64,000 nucleotides of DNA from Antedon bifida (GCA_963402885.1 OY727097.1:15996001-16060000), one strand, 5' to 3'. Counted from the stretch's first letter, positions 24,195 through 36,299 are shown. Made by a program: numbers and translations. The notes: generated by a model not told the origin, from the letters alone.

Positions 24195-24430
24195 CTGAAT
24201 TGTAGGTCCAACTTGTGAAGTTGTGTGTGTGGTACACCATGTCTTTTCACAAGAAAATATAAAGCTGTGTGATTGAGAATGTGTCGATTTTTCGGAAGCC
24301 TAACTAGTGTTCATTCACAGTGTAAACATTTAAACAATATTGTAGGTCCAGCTTGTACAGTAGAATATCATCTCACTGTATAAACAACAACGATTTATAA
24401 CAATGTCTTCACCTGTAAAATATAATAGGT
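24195..24430. repeat. Short diverged tandem duplication, about 145 bp apart
   Basis: TTGTAGGTCCAACTTGT followed by ATGTCTTTTCAC and AAAATATAA recurs as TTGTAGGTCCAGCTTGT, ATGTCTTCACCTG and AAAATATAA. Non-coding. Confidence 0.45.
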
Positions 24431-26245
24431 CACACCTTTTTTTAAATGGAATTTCAAATAGAAATGGTTAGTTTAGTCAGTGTGCACTCTATACATCAAG
24501 CCTAATGCAGGTCAAATTAGCAATTGGGTCATATGTACATCCCTACACACAATATGTACATCCCTAATACGTTGTCAAAATATGGTTCTCGGTAAAGTTA
24601 TCATTTAATACTGTTTAGATTGGTGTTTTTTTCACAGAAATCAAATATCGTTTAATTTGCATCAGCTTAATATTATCATCACTTGACCAAAATCATCAAG
24701 TCATCAATATTATCTTGGAACTGTCATTAAGCTTATAACAAGTTTCACCAGTGAGTAGCAATTAGTTACAACACACGGCATTGTTTGCAAACTCGTAAGT
24801 AATACAACCCAAAAACTGTCATGATATAATTAGGGAAAAGGGAACAAAATGGCTTCTTTCCATAATAATAATAATATCAATTAAAGGTTCTGTAAGTTCA
24901 CAAGCAACCTGCTTAATACATTATTAGTCACAGTTGCATTTGTTGCATTTCAAACGTTTATTCTATTTATCCTCTGTTTGTCATTACTATTTTAGTGGTT
25001 GGAGACTTACATACTAATTAGTTAGTATTTATCATCCTTCTCATTCCAAAATGCGATGTATATCCACAGACAAAATTGTTGAATATAGCGATAGAATAAT
25101 GAATGCAAACGTCTTTAACAACTTAAGAACCAATTAATTAAGATTATCATGATATATACCTGATTTGTTTAGAATATAGTAATTATTAAGTGGATGTGTA
25201 GGGTCATTCATATTGTTTCAACTTAGTAACAGTTTATGTATCATCACTACGCACAATAGGCGAGTGAATAGATAGTTACAGGTTGTTTTATATTTGAAAT
25301 TACTTTAAGTATAGCCTCTTTTCTACTCATGTCAACCACTTGACTTAGCCCGTGGGCTTGACAAAGTGTCTTGTATCTGCGTAATTAAAATTCGCCTAAT
25401 ATGAGACAACCACAAAGCTGCTGTACATGCAAAAAAAAACTACCGTGGCCTACATACTTCAAATAATTATGCCAGGCATAGAGCAAGAAAGTCGATTAGG
25501 ATAAACATGGAACAAATTCTATCATGTAACTGGCGTGATAGGCAGAGGCAAGGGGACATATATAAATTATGCTTAATTCTGAAATACGCGAGCACAATGA
25601 AAACAACTGTTCTATCGCAGATGTACCGCGAAAAGTAGATTTGATAACATCGTCTTCACTATTACGATATTGTTCCATATTTCTCTCTTAGGGAGATATT
25701 ATTATAAACAAAACTTCTGATTTCATCTCTAGATTTTCAACCGTCCACGGTATAGAAGTGATTTCCGGGTTGATGATGTAATTACTTTGCGACTTCCTAG
25801 TTTTTGCTCCCCTCCAACGTTTGCCGTTGGCGGCGACATACATTTTGCTTTATGCATGGGCCACGCGTAAAGTTTAAGCAAAATGAAATTATACTGCAAA
25901 AAATAACGATCAAATCAATTATATTAAAAAATCATCGAAGTATATTGCGGTGGAATTTGTAAAATCAATAAATAAAATTATTATCAGAAATCGAGTAAAA
26001 ATTACATTAGTACGAAAGCCTAATCTTGCCACATCATGAATGTAAATGAAATTTCCACATAGCAAAAATAAATAAATAAAAACAACAAATAATTGGCCTA
26101 ATAGCTACTATCGAGGCATAAGAGACAAGCTCTTATTTTGAATTTAACAAATGGGCAATATGAAATTCGAAATTTGATGGGCCACTGGGGCTTTAGGCGT
26201 TCCATACGTGGCGGCCGAAATGAATTTTTTAATCAGGTAAAACCC

Positions 26246-26320
26246 CGACATAGCCGAATGGTAGCCGAGTTGCTGTAATGTTTTGCATGTGTATCGCTGT
26301 TTAGACCCGGGATGCTTTTG
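26246..26320 (+). repeat. tRNA-like segment, possible SINE head
   Basis: CATAGCCGAATGGTAGCCG resembles the tRNA D-arm/A box (TRGYNNARNNGG). A weak B-box-like GTTTAGACCCGGGATGC lies about 45 bp further on. It is degenerate and has no cloverleaf I can draw with confidence. Confidence 0.3.
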
Positions 26321-26324
26321 ACCA

Positions 26325-26480
26325 TGGTGAAAGCTGTTTATTTAAACGTCTTTTATAATAAACGCCCGTCTTCCATAAACCATCTTTGGAATATTCAACC
26401 TCCACTCTCTAATAAACGCTCCGCCACATATATTTATACACGAAATATTGTATTATAACACAAACACAATTGTATTTGTT
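26325..26480 (-). repeat. Interspersed repeat with GCGTTTATT boxes (copy 2)
   Basis: Reverse complement of part of 10905-11030, with CGTTTATTAGA and the ATTGTGTTTGTGTTATAAT lead shared. Inverted relative to copy 1 within the same intron. Confidence 0.5.
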
Positions 26481-27015
26481 TGAAAAGGTCGTCACAAGGG
26501 GGATATACAGCCATTTTACAACATTAATTGTAACAATATGATGAATATGGTTAGGGAACTAGAGAAGAAGTTAGTTTGATTAAGTTTATATTATGTTTGA
26601 AACTATCGGCTATACGCGTATACAAAAAACGCACTACGTATAATTCGCCAATGTTGAGGGCGCAAGTTAACTTATAGTTACTGAATGGTTTATTTGTGTT
26701 TCTATGTCTTTACAGATTGAATAAATACACAGAAAGAAAATACACAACAACTAAACAAAACGGATAAGCACTAACAGTGAAATATTATAATAAATGCATA
26801 ATGGGATACATTTTGTATTTCATCCTACACAGAAATGCGAATTTGCGTGTTTAATATAATTTGAACCACGTTTATAAACATTACTGGATTATTAAATCTA
26901 ATCATTAACCTGTTTCACAGTAATATTTGCATTTACAATAATTATTGCCAATGTATTTTTAATGAAATGTAATCCAAATAGAACATCCACAAGAGTATAA
27001 ACACCTACGGCCTAC

Positions 27016-27114
27016 CTTAGTCTGAACATTCACACGAGATCTTGCCATAAGCAGAATGTTAACAATATCTGTACAACCTTGTCCTGCAGCACAATGCAAC
27101 GGCACACTTCCATT
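27016..27114 (-). CDS. Exon 1 (visible): single ankyrin repeat
   Basis: 99 nt between acceptor TTTTTTATTTCAG and donor GTAGGC, phase 0 at both ends. It encodes NGSVPLHCAAGQGCTDI then VNILLMARSRVNVQTK. PLHCAA, the IVNILL helix and the RVNVQTK hairpin match the ankyrin consensus closely. It joins exon 2 as VNVQTK-NGNTPL, exactly the expected repeat-to-repeat junction, so the two are consecutive despite 19.4 kb between them. Its acceptor shows there is at least one more exon upstream, not seen before the repeat array. Confidence 0.92.
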
Positions 27115-28100
27115 CTGAAATAAAAAAAACACGTTTAGGTATTACTATCAACTCAAATTTGTTTCTAATTTGAATTTAAATTCTACCGTATTTAACTAGT
27201 TTAACTATTATTTAGTTAATCGTTCTCTGACAGATAAAAGCCAACACTGTTGTTGGTGCTTAGTTTATAATGTAATGTTCAATTATTTGTAAGAATATAA
27301 TATGTAATATATAACATATAATATATTATTATTATTATTATACATTATGGGTTTTATAAACAGGAGTGTTTACAAGTTACTACATTTTCTCAAATATAAA
27401 TTTGGCTTTTAAACATGTACGGTATTTAATTGTTGTATTTGTTTTCCAGTCGACGCTGAGTTGGGTTGAATGAACAACCAACAGTGAATATGATCGAGCC
27501 GAACCACCAATTGTTTTAACAATTAGTATTAAAGTATGATTTTTCAACTTAGTTTAGCGCTTTCTCTCTCGAGCATTGCTGGAGAGTTGGAACACCAAGA
27601 CTACGTAAAAAATAAATTGGATTTTGATTGGTTGGTTTATGCTTGGACTGAAGACAAAACATTAAATTGAATTTTTTTGTTATTATAATTTATATAGTTT
27701 TAATTATACAATAAGTGAAAACGTCGTCGCTTTGTGAGAATTCGTGCGTACTATTTTATTATCAAATTATGATGACGTAATTTGTGAAACTTTTGTTATC
27801 GTTAAAGTTGTAAACGCAGTGTTGACACATATTTCACTCCTATTCATGTCAATCGTTAAAATGTCAGTAATCTAAAATACGTCGACATAAAGACCAGTTA
27901 CCCCTTTTCATACCAAATCGTTGAATCTGCATAACTCAAAGCAACTCAACATCGACTGGAAAACAGGCCGTACTCTCGATGAAAAAATAGGTTTTATACT
28001 GTTTAATCGAAGAGGGAAACATTCACTTAAGACGTGTAAAGATATCAGGCATTCGTCATTTATTCAGTATATAGGCTACACTGGTAATTGACAAAATAAA
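27115..28100. other. Intron sequence upstream of exon 1
   Basis: AT-rich, with an AT/TTA microsatellite at about 27296-27342. No further ankyrin exon recognised. Confidence 0.4.
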
Positions 28101-28149
28101 AGTAAGTGCAAAGTACAATAATTTCGACAAAAAAAGTATTTTCGTACAT

Positions 28150-28870
28150 TGTACAGTGCACCTTCAGTTTCTTAACAGAACATCTTAACAGATCCATCTA
28201 AGATAGTGCACTGTTTTACGCCGATGATGCAAAATGTTAAGATTATTGGAAGCCCTTAATGATGTATATCAGTAAGCTTTTCGAAAAAGGAATACATTAA
28301 ATTGCAAGTACCAACACAAAGCTTTACTTGAATTTCATCAAATCCACAACACATAGTAGTGTCTGTAGTCGGCTTATTAACATTGACTGATAGATGTGTA
28401 TAACGCAAAAGCGAAAGCTGACGTTTTTAAAAACATGTTTATAACACAAATATGAAAAAAAAGTATTCCCGAAAGTCTGAACCAGATGCCATCCCCGTTA
28501 ATGTACCAAAACACTCGCACCAAGTAAAAATGTATCAGAAATCGCTGTGTACAGGATGTCTCCCAAATGAATGGCTAAAATGATAATGTTTCCCCTCTTT
28601 TGTAAGAAGGGCGAATTTAGAAAACTATAGATCTGTCCCATTGAATCCTTGTAAAATACTTGAACGTATCATCATATTATTAATTTTGACAAACATAATA
28701 TCTTGATAAATGTTCAAAATGGTGTTTACACTTTGATATCCAACAGCAGCATTACTTTATGATCTTGCTAACATTCTAAATTGGAAATGACAAATAAACT
28801 TTATCATTAAACTTTAGGCCATTGGTTTAGTCCCTCATATTTCATCATTGGATTGTTTCTTACTAAGTAT
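28150..28870 (+). mobile_element. Scrambled LINE reverse-transcriptase relics
   Basis: Near 28215 the words LFYADDA mark the RT catalytic box. Near 28550-28700, in several frames, come GCLPNEWLK, a finger-like NLENYRSV, CKILERIII and an NVQNG. These are RT domains 0-2 of a CR1/L2-type LINE. The catalytic box lies before the finger region, the reverse of the normal order, so two different truncated insertions or a rearrangement are present. Confidence 0.6.
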
Positions 28871-28884
28871 GGAACGCGGAGAGT

Positions 28885-29795
28885 GCCACTTTCGGCGACT
28901 TTTTAATGCGCCGCAATAGCATTTAGCAGCGACTTTGTTATTGAGCGGCAGCTACACCATCCGGCGACTTGTGCATACGGCATAGGCCTACAAATATTTG
29001 TGGTTATGTAGCCACCCAACCGCTTAAACAATTAATGTTTCAATTGTTTAACTGTCCGGATGAATTGATCAAACATCGTTTGAGTCCAATTCAAAATAAA
29101 TAAAAATACTAAATAAAATAATGGCACATCAACTAGGTCTCTAGTATAAATAGCCATGTCATAGGCTATATTTAAAATAATATAGTACTATTAATTTATA
29201 TTAGGCCTAGGCTAGTAGGCCTAATCAAATTTCTCTATTGGCTCGTCTCTCTATCGGGTTGTCTTTGGTTAGCCTATTTCCTGTTCATAGTCTAGATACT
29301 TTTAATATCAACTAACACTCAAAGCGCTCTGATCTTTACGAAATAGCGCTATATAAATGTCGCATTATATATTGGCCATTTTTCGAGTACAGTAGGCTTA
29401 TGCTAGAGAGTAGGTCCTCTTAGAAAAATAAAAAACCTTATAATTATATTCTATTTCAAATTGACATAAAGATGTCCTAAGTTAATTTCTTCTAGAATTT
29501 CAATGCAATGTTTTGTTCATTTTGAAGATGCTTTCGTAAAGGATGCATACACAAGACTGGAACGAAAGAAATAAATTACCAATAAAACACTGCAAGAAAA
29601 GAGGTATTGGAGGTTATTCAATCGAAACAAAGTCACCACATGAAAGAAAATTGTAACCGAATGTTAAAGTCGCCAAGTCACCGCTATAAAAAGTTGCAGT
29701 CGAATGGCAAAGTCGCAGAGTCACCGCATGAAAAAGTAGCCTCTGAATTCTGAAGTCTCCTAGCCGCATAAAAAAAGTCGCCGCTAATTAATACC
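28885..29795. mobile_element. Fold-back-like element with 35-bp and 43-bp repeats
   Basis: The left end has three copies of CGGCGACTT-type units spaced 34-35 bp (28893, 28927, 28962). The right end has three clear copies of a 43-bp unit (29659, 29702, 29745) containing AAAGTCGC, AGTCACCGC and a run of A, i.e. the complement of the left motif. The facing arrays suggest a fold-back transposon. The 650-bp centre has no recognised coding. Confidence 0.55.
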
Positions 29796-30524
29796 AAAGT
29801 ATCTGAAATGTTAAGGTTGCCGAAAAAATAGCAGTCTCCGGCGTTTCATACATTCCAGTCTCTTTTCCAAGCTTCAATTCCGTCAGAAATGCGATCCAAA
29901 AATATGAGTTTTGTAAGTGATTGAATAATATCTTGTTGTAAATCTGTGACTGCAATTGGTAAACAAATGTTTGGTCAACCATTAGCCTTTTGTGATTTTT
30001 TGGATTTTAGCACCGCGACCTATGACTGCAGTTGATACAAATTCTTGCTCATTGTTTTATTTTGGCATATAGGCCTATATTATCCTATTAGGCTTAGAAG
30101 AATAGGAGTTAGGCCATATTATATTATATAGGCTAGGTACTTTGTTAACGTCTGTGTTTTGTATGGTAAATATACATAATATCTATTTAAATTATATTGA
30201 TGGAGTAGAGAACGAACGTTTACCTCGACAATAAGCAATTCAAATTGGAATATTTTAAATGTGAACCAAAAATGCATCAAATGTGCCATAAAAAGGATAG
30301 TAATCGATAATACAATGCAAAACACACATTTGGTTTTGATTAAATTTAATTCAATAGTTTGGACTCATTTTATGACAAGTTTCTCTTTCGGATGTAATTT
30401 CCAGTGTTCGAATTGTATTCGATTAATAAATCAACGTGTCTGTATTATTTGTTCATGTAGTCGACATGTATACTGTTGTTCACATAGCCTTGCCTACACT
30501 TATTTATTTACGCCGACACTTCAC

Positions 30525-30860
30525 TACAGTACATTAGAACCTCTCCTTTAGAACACCCCTATTCAGGGAACGAGAACTCTGACTGCCAAAAGAAACAACA
30601 CCATAAAAGTAAACAAACAATGACTAAATAATTATATTCATTACTATTAAAAAAAAAACTTTGGTACTTTCTCTGGTTCGAAATTTGTTATTGGCTAATC
30701 GTAGTTTAGTCTAAATTTTCAATTCTTCTAAATGTATTCAGTTAGTCCAGATCAATTATTAAGGAGACAATTGCGGGTTTAAGGGGACAATAACCAACAA
30801 TTTTCGAAAGGTGAGGTTCCAAAGGTGACCTCTTAATAGGTGTTCTTTGAATTCTAAAAC
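30525..30860. mobile_element. Possible pogo/Tigger-like MITE
   Basis: CAGTACATTAGAACCTCTCC opens the segment and GGTGAGGTTCC plus AGGTGTTCTTTGAATT close it. AGAACACC and GGTGTTCT lie in opposite orientation. This resembles pogo/Tigger short elements, but the termini are degenerate. Confidence 0.3.
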
Positions 30861-31571
30861 CATTTGGGCGCGACCTAGATGGTACGCGAGCGAATTGAGC
30901 GTACCAATGCATCTAATATTATTAAATATCGTCAACAAAATGATAATGTTACTAATAGACAAGGGCTGGCCAATATAAACATATACATAACCACCAAGTA
31001 TAATTGTTATTATTGTTACTCACTCTACCCAAAGACAATTCCTAAACTAATCGGATAGAACAAACGACAAGAATTGCACCAAACGTTGCCACTTTTAAGA
31101 ATAAATTGAACACCATTAACAATTAATTTCGTAAAAGCATACTGTTCTATTAATTGATCTTTTTTTTATTGTTTGCTCTTTTTGGAAGTCAACAATACTG
31201 ATACAGATACATGGTAACTTGTATTATCACATTGTTTTGACGTCTATAGTCTTCTGTGGTACACAATACGTATTTGCATATTTTCCACCTGTGGCTTGGT
31301 TTAAATAGACGAGGTATTTGTAAAGGGAGGAGTTCTGGGAAGGAGGTTGTGCACAACGAATGAATAAAGTGAACGGTACCCAGTAAGATGTGTTTTATAT
31401 TGATTTTAGAAATCTGATTTTGAAATACATTATGGTGTTTGTTATTACAGTAACAGTTGACGCTGTATACTTACTAGTGATGAGAGGTGGTATTGTTGGT
31501 TTGGCCATGATTGTTTTTGCCGAATGGATTAATTAGTTTCGTGGGGACTCGACGTCGTTGGATATATATGT

Positions 31572-31681
31572 ATTCAGAACTGATTGAGATTGTATTCAGA
31601 ACTGTTGGTGCTTGGATTCAGAACTGTTGGTACTGGGATTCAGAATTGTGGGTTGTTGAATTCAGAAAAGGTTGGTTTTTG
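31572..31681 (+). repeat. 22-bp minisatellite, five copies
   Basis: ATTCAGAACTGTTGGTRCTK-type units start at 31572, 31594, 31616, 31638 and 31660, exactly 22 bp apart, with increasing divergence to the right. It lies just upstream of the large array. Confidence 0.85.
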
Positions 31682-33258
31682 AGGCGGGTATTTTCGTGTG
31701 CTGGTTTGAACATTTACGGAATTAACCAACGGCTGTGATTGTTGGATTGGAAACGGCAGTAGTTGGTTGTATATCTTTTGTTAATAAAATATTTCTATTT
31801 ATTTATTTCATTTTTATAATTGGATAGTTCTAAATATAACTAGAATTTAATTCGTCACTTTGACGAATTATAGGTGATCATTTTTATAATTTTATTGACA
31901 TTAATATTTTTTAAACATGCACGTATGTTAAAATACAATCAGAAAATGTTGATGTATGCCATCCTATTATACGGTTATACTATAGTGCTGTGCCTATTAT
32001 ATGCCATATACATTATGTACAGTATATACTGTATATCTATATACAGTGTAGCATTGGTGAAATTACGGACACACATCATGTTCTAATTTTTCGGCACTGA
32101 TGACATTATCAAAATAAACTTGTGGATAACAATATCGAAAGATAATGAATTGAGCAATAAAATATAACAATTGGAAGAAAATTTGGCACGTAGAAGGGCG
32201 GTGCGCGCTCTTTAAAAATTGTATAACTTTGACGAAAGAGATGAAAAAACTACTTTTTAACTTCAACTGGCCATATGATAACGTCACAACATCCGATAGG
32301 CTTAATTTTTATAATAATTCATATCTACATTTCACCAGCTCTCATAATAAGTTATAAACATCAAGGTCAACTTTAATTCAGAAGAGCTGTAAGGTATTCA
32401 AGTATACCTTGTAGGTGAAATTACGTAACCACCGTTATTCAAATTTTTAGACGTGATGACATCATCCAAATGAAAATATTGGCAACTCATGAGTAACATA
32501 ATTGGTTGAGGTAGAATATATTAAAAATTTTAAGAAAATCGATCACAGATAAGCGAGTTGCGCTCTGTTTAATATGGTGGTCCATTACAAAAGGGGAAAA
32601 AACCCTATTTTAAAAATTCATGTGGCCAAATGATGACGTCATATCATTTTGTACGTCTAATGTGTATATACATTTATATCTACAACTCATTGGCTTCCAG
32701 AATAAGTTAAAAAAATTGGGGGTCATCGTGCATTCTGAAGAGTTATATTAATTTTAAAAAGGCCTTATTTTTTACTATTTTTAGCACTTTTGTACAATTA
32801 ATGTGCGCATTTTGTCATTTTTAACCTGCTCGTATAGCGTTATTTTAAGTCGGAACAGACTCAAATTTGGTGAATGTACTAAGGAAGATGATTAGAATGC
32901 AATTTGTACAAACAAATTGTATTTTTTACGCATTCTATGTACGCGCGCGCAAAAACGTGTTTTTGCGCAGTAATTTTTTGAAACACACAAATGGCCTGAT
33001 TCATGCTCTAAATTGATCAAAACTTAATTTTGGGCTTTTTAAATTTTTAACGCGCGATTTCACGCACATGACCTTGAAACGCGCAAGTTTTTATTTTCTA
33101 ATATTTTTACCTTGACCTGAAGTTTACTTGTAGTGAATTTCATTAATATGTGATAATGAATAGTAAAGATATGATTGATATTGTGATTTCACAAAATGGC
33201 GTATAGATGACGTCACGGATGCGTGATCACGCTGAAAAGCTTATTGTGACTAAGTTAA

Positions 33259-34681
33259 AGTGGAGCTACACTCAGACTTTCTCAGCTTATATTATGTTTA
33301 AGTATGTTTAATTGAAAGTGATTACATACAAAAAACAGGAAAGATATGGCAATATTTTCCAAAAACTAATTTCTAAAAAATCGGTCAGAAAATAGTGTTT
33401 TTTACTACATTACACTTTTTCAGTAACTTAGGGGTTATTAGTTTACAATACGTCGCAAAACGCGTTACACTTAGCGACTGACGCGTTTTAGTCGCCGGTG
33501 AACGCGTTGGTGAAATGTCTCCCCTTTGGTAAATTATGTGTTATACCACCAGGGAGTTGTAAAATAATTTTTACAACTCCCTGTTTATACACACAATTAA
33601 TACGATTTGTTTAGGCCCAAGTAATATTTCCGATAAAAATGTCAGCATAATTTACATGTAACATCATGATTTGCACTGCACAACAACAGCATAATAATCT
33701 TAATCAAATTGCTTATTAATTTTAAGCTAGGCCTAGCTAAATCGTCTGCTCAGCCTAGCTAGCTAGGCTTGAATTCATGTCTAGGTAGGACTGTAGTCAT
33801 GGGTTCGAAAATGCTTGGTCGTTTCGTCCCATTTATCGTTCCTGGGTTTTCTCGCACATTAAGAATTGTGAAACACAAAATTCTCTACAAAACAAGACTG
33901 GTATTGCTCAGAATAGTAAAGAATAGTAACAGATGTGGAAGCTTATGTCTGACTGAAAAGCAACTATTCAGGCACCCTATCATGGCCCATGGGTAGGCCG
34001 AGATTGGGTGCCATAACAAACTTCACTGCTGTAAGGCTATCAGGCAGCCAGCTAGAGGCCAAGCAGCATCGTTACATACCTAGACTCTAGTAGGCCTAGC
34101 TTTATTGAATATATAGCCACGTCTTTCTCAAATCTCGTTAAATTTGACATTTTAGTAATAATCTCATAATCACTTATTACACTGTGAAACATGATAGGGT
34201 CACATCCAGAATGTTTTAATATACTTTTCGCCCGTCAAAAATAACATCGCGACAATAACAGATCGCCAGCTGCAGTGTGAAAAATGTCGTGAGAATATGT
34301 CACGTGATCATACTCCCTAGCAAAGTAAAAAACCCAATTGGACCCAACGGGGGAAAGTGTCTATTTACGCGAAATTGCGCAATGTATACGCAATAACAAT
34401 ACCAGAAATAAAAAGATCTGGAAAAATTACATATAAAAACATTTTACTTTTTTTTTTAGTGAAGAAATTAATTTTTTAGGAATATTCAAATATACCCCCC
34501 TTTTGCATGTAAAAGAATAGGAAATTACAAGGTATCCCCCCAAAACGCAAAAAGGCGTGATTTTCAAGAAAATCATACTCATTGAAAAAAATTTCAAAAA
34601 AATATGAAGTATGAGGGATGATATTTTTAAAGAATAGTTGAAATGTATGAAAAATAGCAATTTTCTGGGTGGAGCTCCACT
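33259..34681. mobile_element. TTAA-flanked insertion inside unit A1
   Basis: The left end is AGTGGAGCTACACTCAG and the right end, reverse-complemented, AGTGGAGCTCCACCC: terminal inverted repeats of about 13 bp with one mismatch. TTAA stands on both sides (33255-33258 and 34682-34685). Units A2, A3 and A5 show the uninterrupted site (AAGTTAAAGTATTTG), which proves an insertion. TTAA duplication is the signature of piggyBac-type and some MITE elements, though the ends are not the usual piggyBac CCY. The interior has one 75-codon open segment (33769-33996) of no recognised family, and no transposase. Confidence 0.75.
33550..33583. repeat. Strong hairpin within the TTAA element
   Basis: CAGGGAGTTGTAAAA and its exact reverse complement are separated by four bases. 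A further ACTCCCTAG lies at 34309-34321. These might be ends of a second, nested element (33550 to about 34320), but no target duplication was seen. Confidence 0.5.
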
Positions 34682-34786
34682 TTAAAGTATTTGAAAGACA
34701 CTGTGAAATTTTTGTTATCATTGCCATTCAACTTTTTGAGATATTTGTTAAACAAAAGTGTACAGAAAGAAGAAGAAGAATAATAA

Positions 34787-36299
34787 CTAGAATTTAATTC
34801 GTCACTTTGACGAATTATAGGTGATCATTTTTATAATTTTATTGACATTAATATTTTTTAAACATGCACGTATGTTAAAATACAATCAGAAAATGTTGAT
34901 GTATGCCATCCTATTATACGGTTATACTATAGTGCTGTGCCTATTATATGCCATATACATTATGTACAGTATATACTGTATATCTATATACAGTGTAGCA
35001 TTGGTGAAATTACGGACACACATCATGTTCTAATTTTTCGGCACTGATGACATTATCAAAATAAACTTGTGGATAACAATATCGAAAGATAATGAATTGA
35101 GCAATAAAATATAACAATTGGAAGATAATTTGGCACGTAGAAGGGCGGTGCGCGCTCTTTAAAAATTGTATAACTTTGACGAAAGAGATGAAAAAACTAC
35201 TTTTTAACTTTAACTGGCCATATGATAACATCACAACATCCGATAGGCTTAATTTTTATAATAATTCATATCTAAATTTCACCAGCTCTCATAATAAGTT
35301 ATAAACATCAAGGTCAACTTTAATTCAGAAGAGCTGTAAGGTATTCAAGTATACCTTGTAGGTGAAATTACGTAACCATCGTTATTTAAATTTTAAGACG
35401 TGATGACATCATCCAAATGAAAATATTGGCAACTCATGAGTAACATAATTGGTTGAGGTAGAATATATTAAAAATTTAGAGAAAATCGATCACAGATAAG
35501 CGAGTTGCGCTCTGTTGAATATGGTGGTCCATTACAAAAGGGGAAAAAACCCTATTTTAAAAATTCATGTGGCCAAATGATGACGTCATACCATTTTGTA
35601 CGTTTAATGTGTATATACATTTATATCTACAACTCATTGGCTTCCAGAATAAGTTAAAAAAATTGGGGGTCATCGTGCATTCTGAAGAGTTATATTAATT
35701 TTAAAAAGGCCTTATTTTTTACTATTTTTAGCACTTTTGTACAATTAATGTGCGCATTTTGTCATTTTTAACCTGCTCGTATAGCGTTATTTTAAGTCGG
35801 AACAGACTCAAATTTGGTGAATGTACTAAGGATGGTGAGTAGAATACGATTTGTAAAAAAAAATCATATTTTTTACGCATTTTAAGAATTGCTCACGCAA
35901 AAACGCATTTTTGCGCAGTAATTTTTTGAAACACGCAAATGGCCTAACTCATGCTCTAAATTGATCAAAACTTAATTTGGAGCTTTTTAAATTTTTAACG
36001 CGCAATTTCACGTGCATGACCTTGAAAAATGTAAGTTTTTATTTGTTAATATTTTTATCCTTCACCTGAAGTTTACGTATAGTGAATTTTATTGATATGT
36101 GATAAAGAGTTATGGAGATATGATTGATAGTGTGATTTCACAAAATCGCGTATTAATGACGTCACGGTTGAGTGATCACGCGGAAAAGCTTATTATGGCT
36201 AAGTTAAAGTATTTGAAAGACATTGTGAAATTTTTGTGATCATTGTTATTCAACTTTTTGAGATAATTGTTAAACAAAAGTGTACAGAAAGAAGAAGAA
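34787..36299 (-). mobile_element. Helitron-like unit A2
   Basis: 1513 bp, family A end (AATTCGTC-ACTTT-GACGAATT then CTAG). Very close to A1 outside the insertion, with the empty TTAA site near 36208. Contains the perfect 16-bp palindrome TACAGTATATACTGTA near 34965. Confidence 0.75.

Larger units (their letters stand above)
19880..25400. repeat. Putative segmental duplication, copy 2
   Basis: Partner of 13281-17400. The copy is longer partly because the 2.1-kb LINE at 21.9-23.96 kb lies inside it. If the pairing is right, that LINE inserted after the duplication. Confidence 0.45.
25401..27015. other. End of the 19.4-kb intron
   Basis: AT-rich, holding the tRNA-like segment near 26250 and the GTTTATT repeat at 26325-26480 listed separately. 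No exon recognised. Confidence 0.4.
613..27114 (-). other. Gene span: ankyrin-repeat / Roc-like GTPase gene (partial)
   Basis: Eight minus-strand exons (27016-27114, 7522-7620, 3827-3949, 3355-3457, 2476-2571, 2346-2381, 1712-1877, 741 or 613 to 841) join with compatible phases 0,0,0,1,1,1,2. Protein order is two full ankyrin repeats, two ankyrin-like exons, a linker of about 45 residues, then a segment with the P-loop GQEGVGKT. Known ankyrin plus Roc proteins such as LRRK1 and DAPK1 sense partners through ankyrins and use Roc as a GTP switch; that this protein does so is inference. No kinase, COR or death domain is visible. The 5' exons are missing from the window or unrecognised, and the GTPase domain is cut after its first third. 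The 19.4-kb intron carries most of the mobile DNA of the left half. Confidence 0.8.
31840..34786 (-). mobile_element. Helitron-like unit A1 (with nested insertion)
   Basis: First unit of the array, 2947 bp because of a 1423-bp insertion at 33259-34681. On the minus strand it ends with hairpin AATTCGTC-ACTTT-GACGAATT (31849-31869), AAATT spacer type, then CTAG (31840-31843) followed by T, as Helitron 3' ends do. The opposite end is a purine tract (AGAAAGAAGAAG). The flank after CTAG is unique DNA (TTATATTT on the minus strand), marking the array edge. Two internal half-repeats start with GTGAAATTACG at about 32057 and 32414. No protein coding. Confidence 0.75.
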
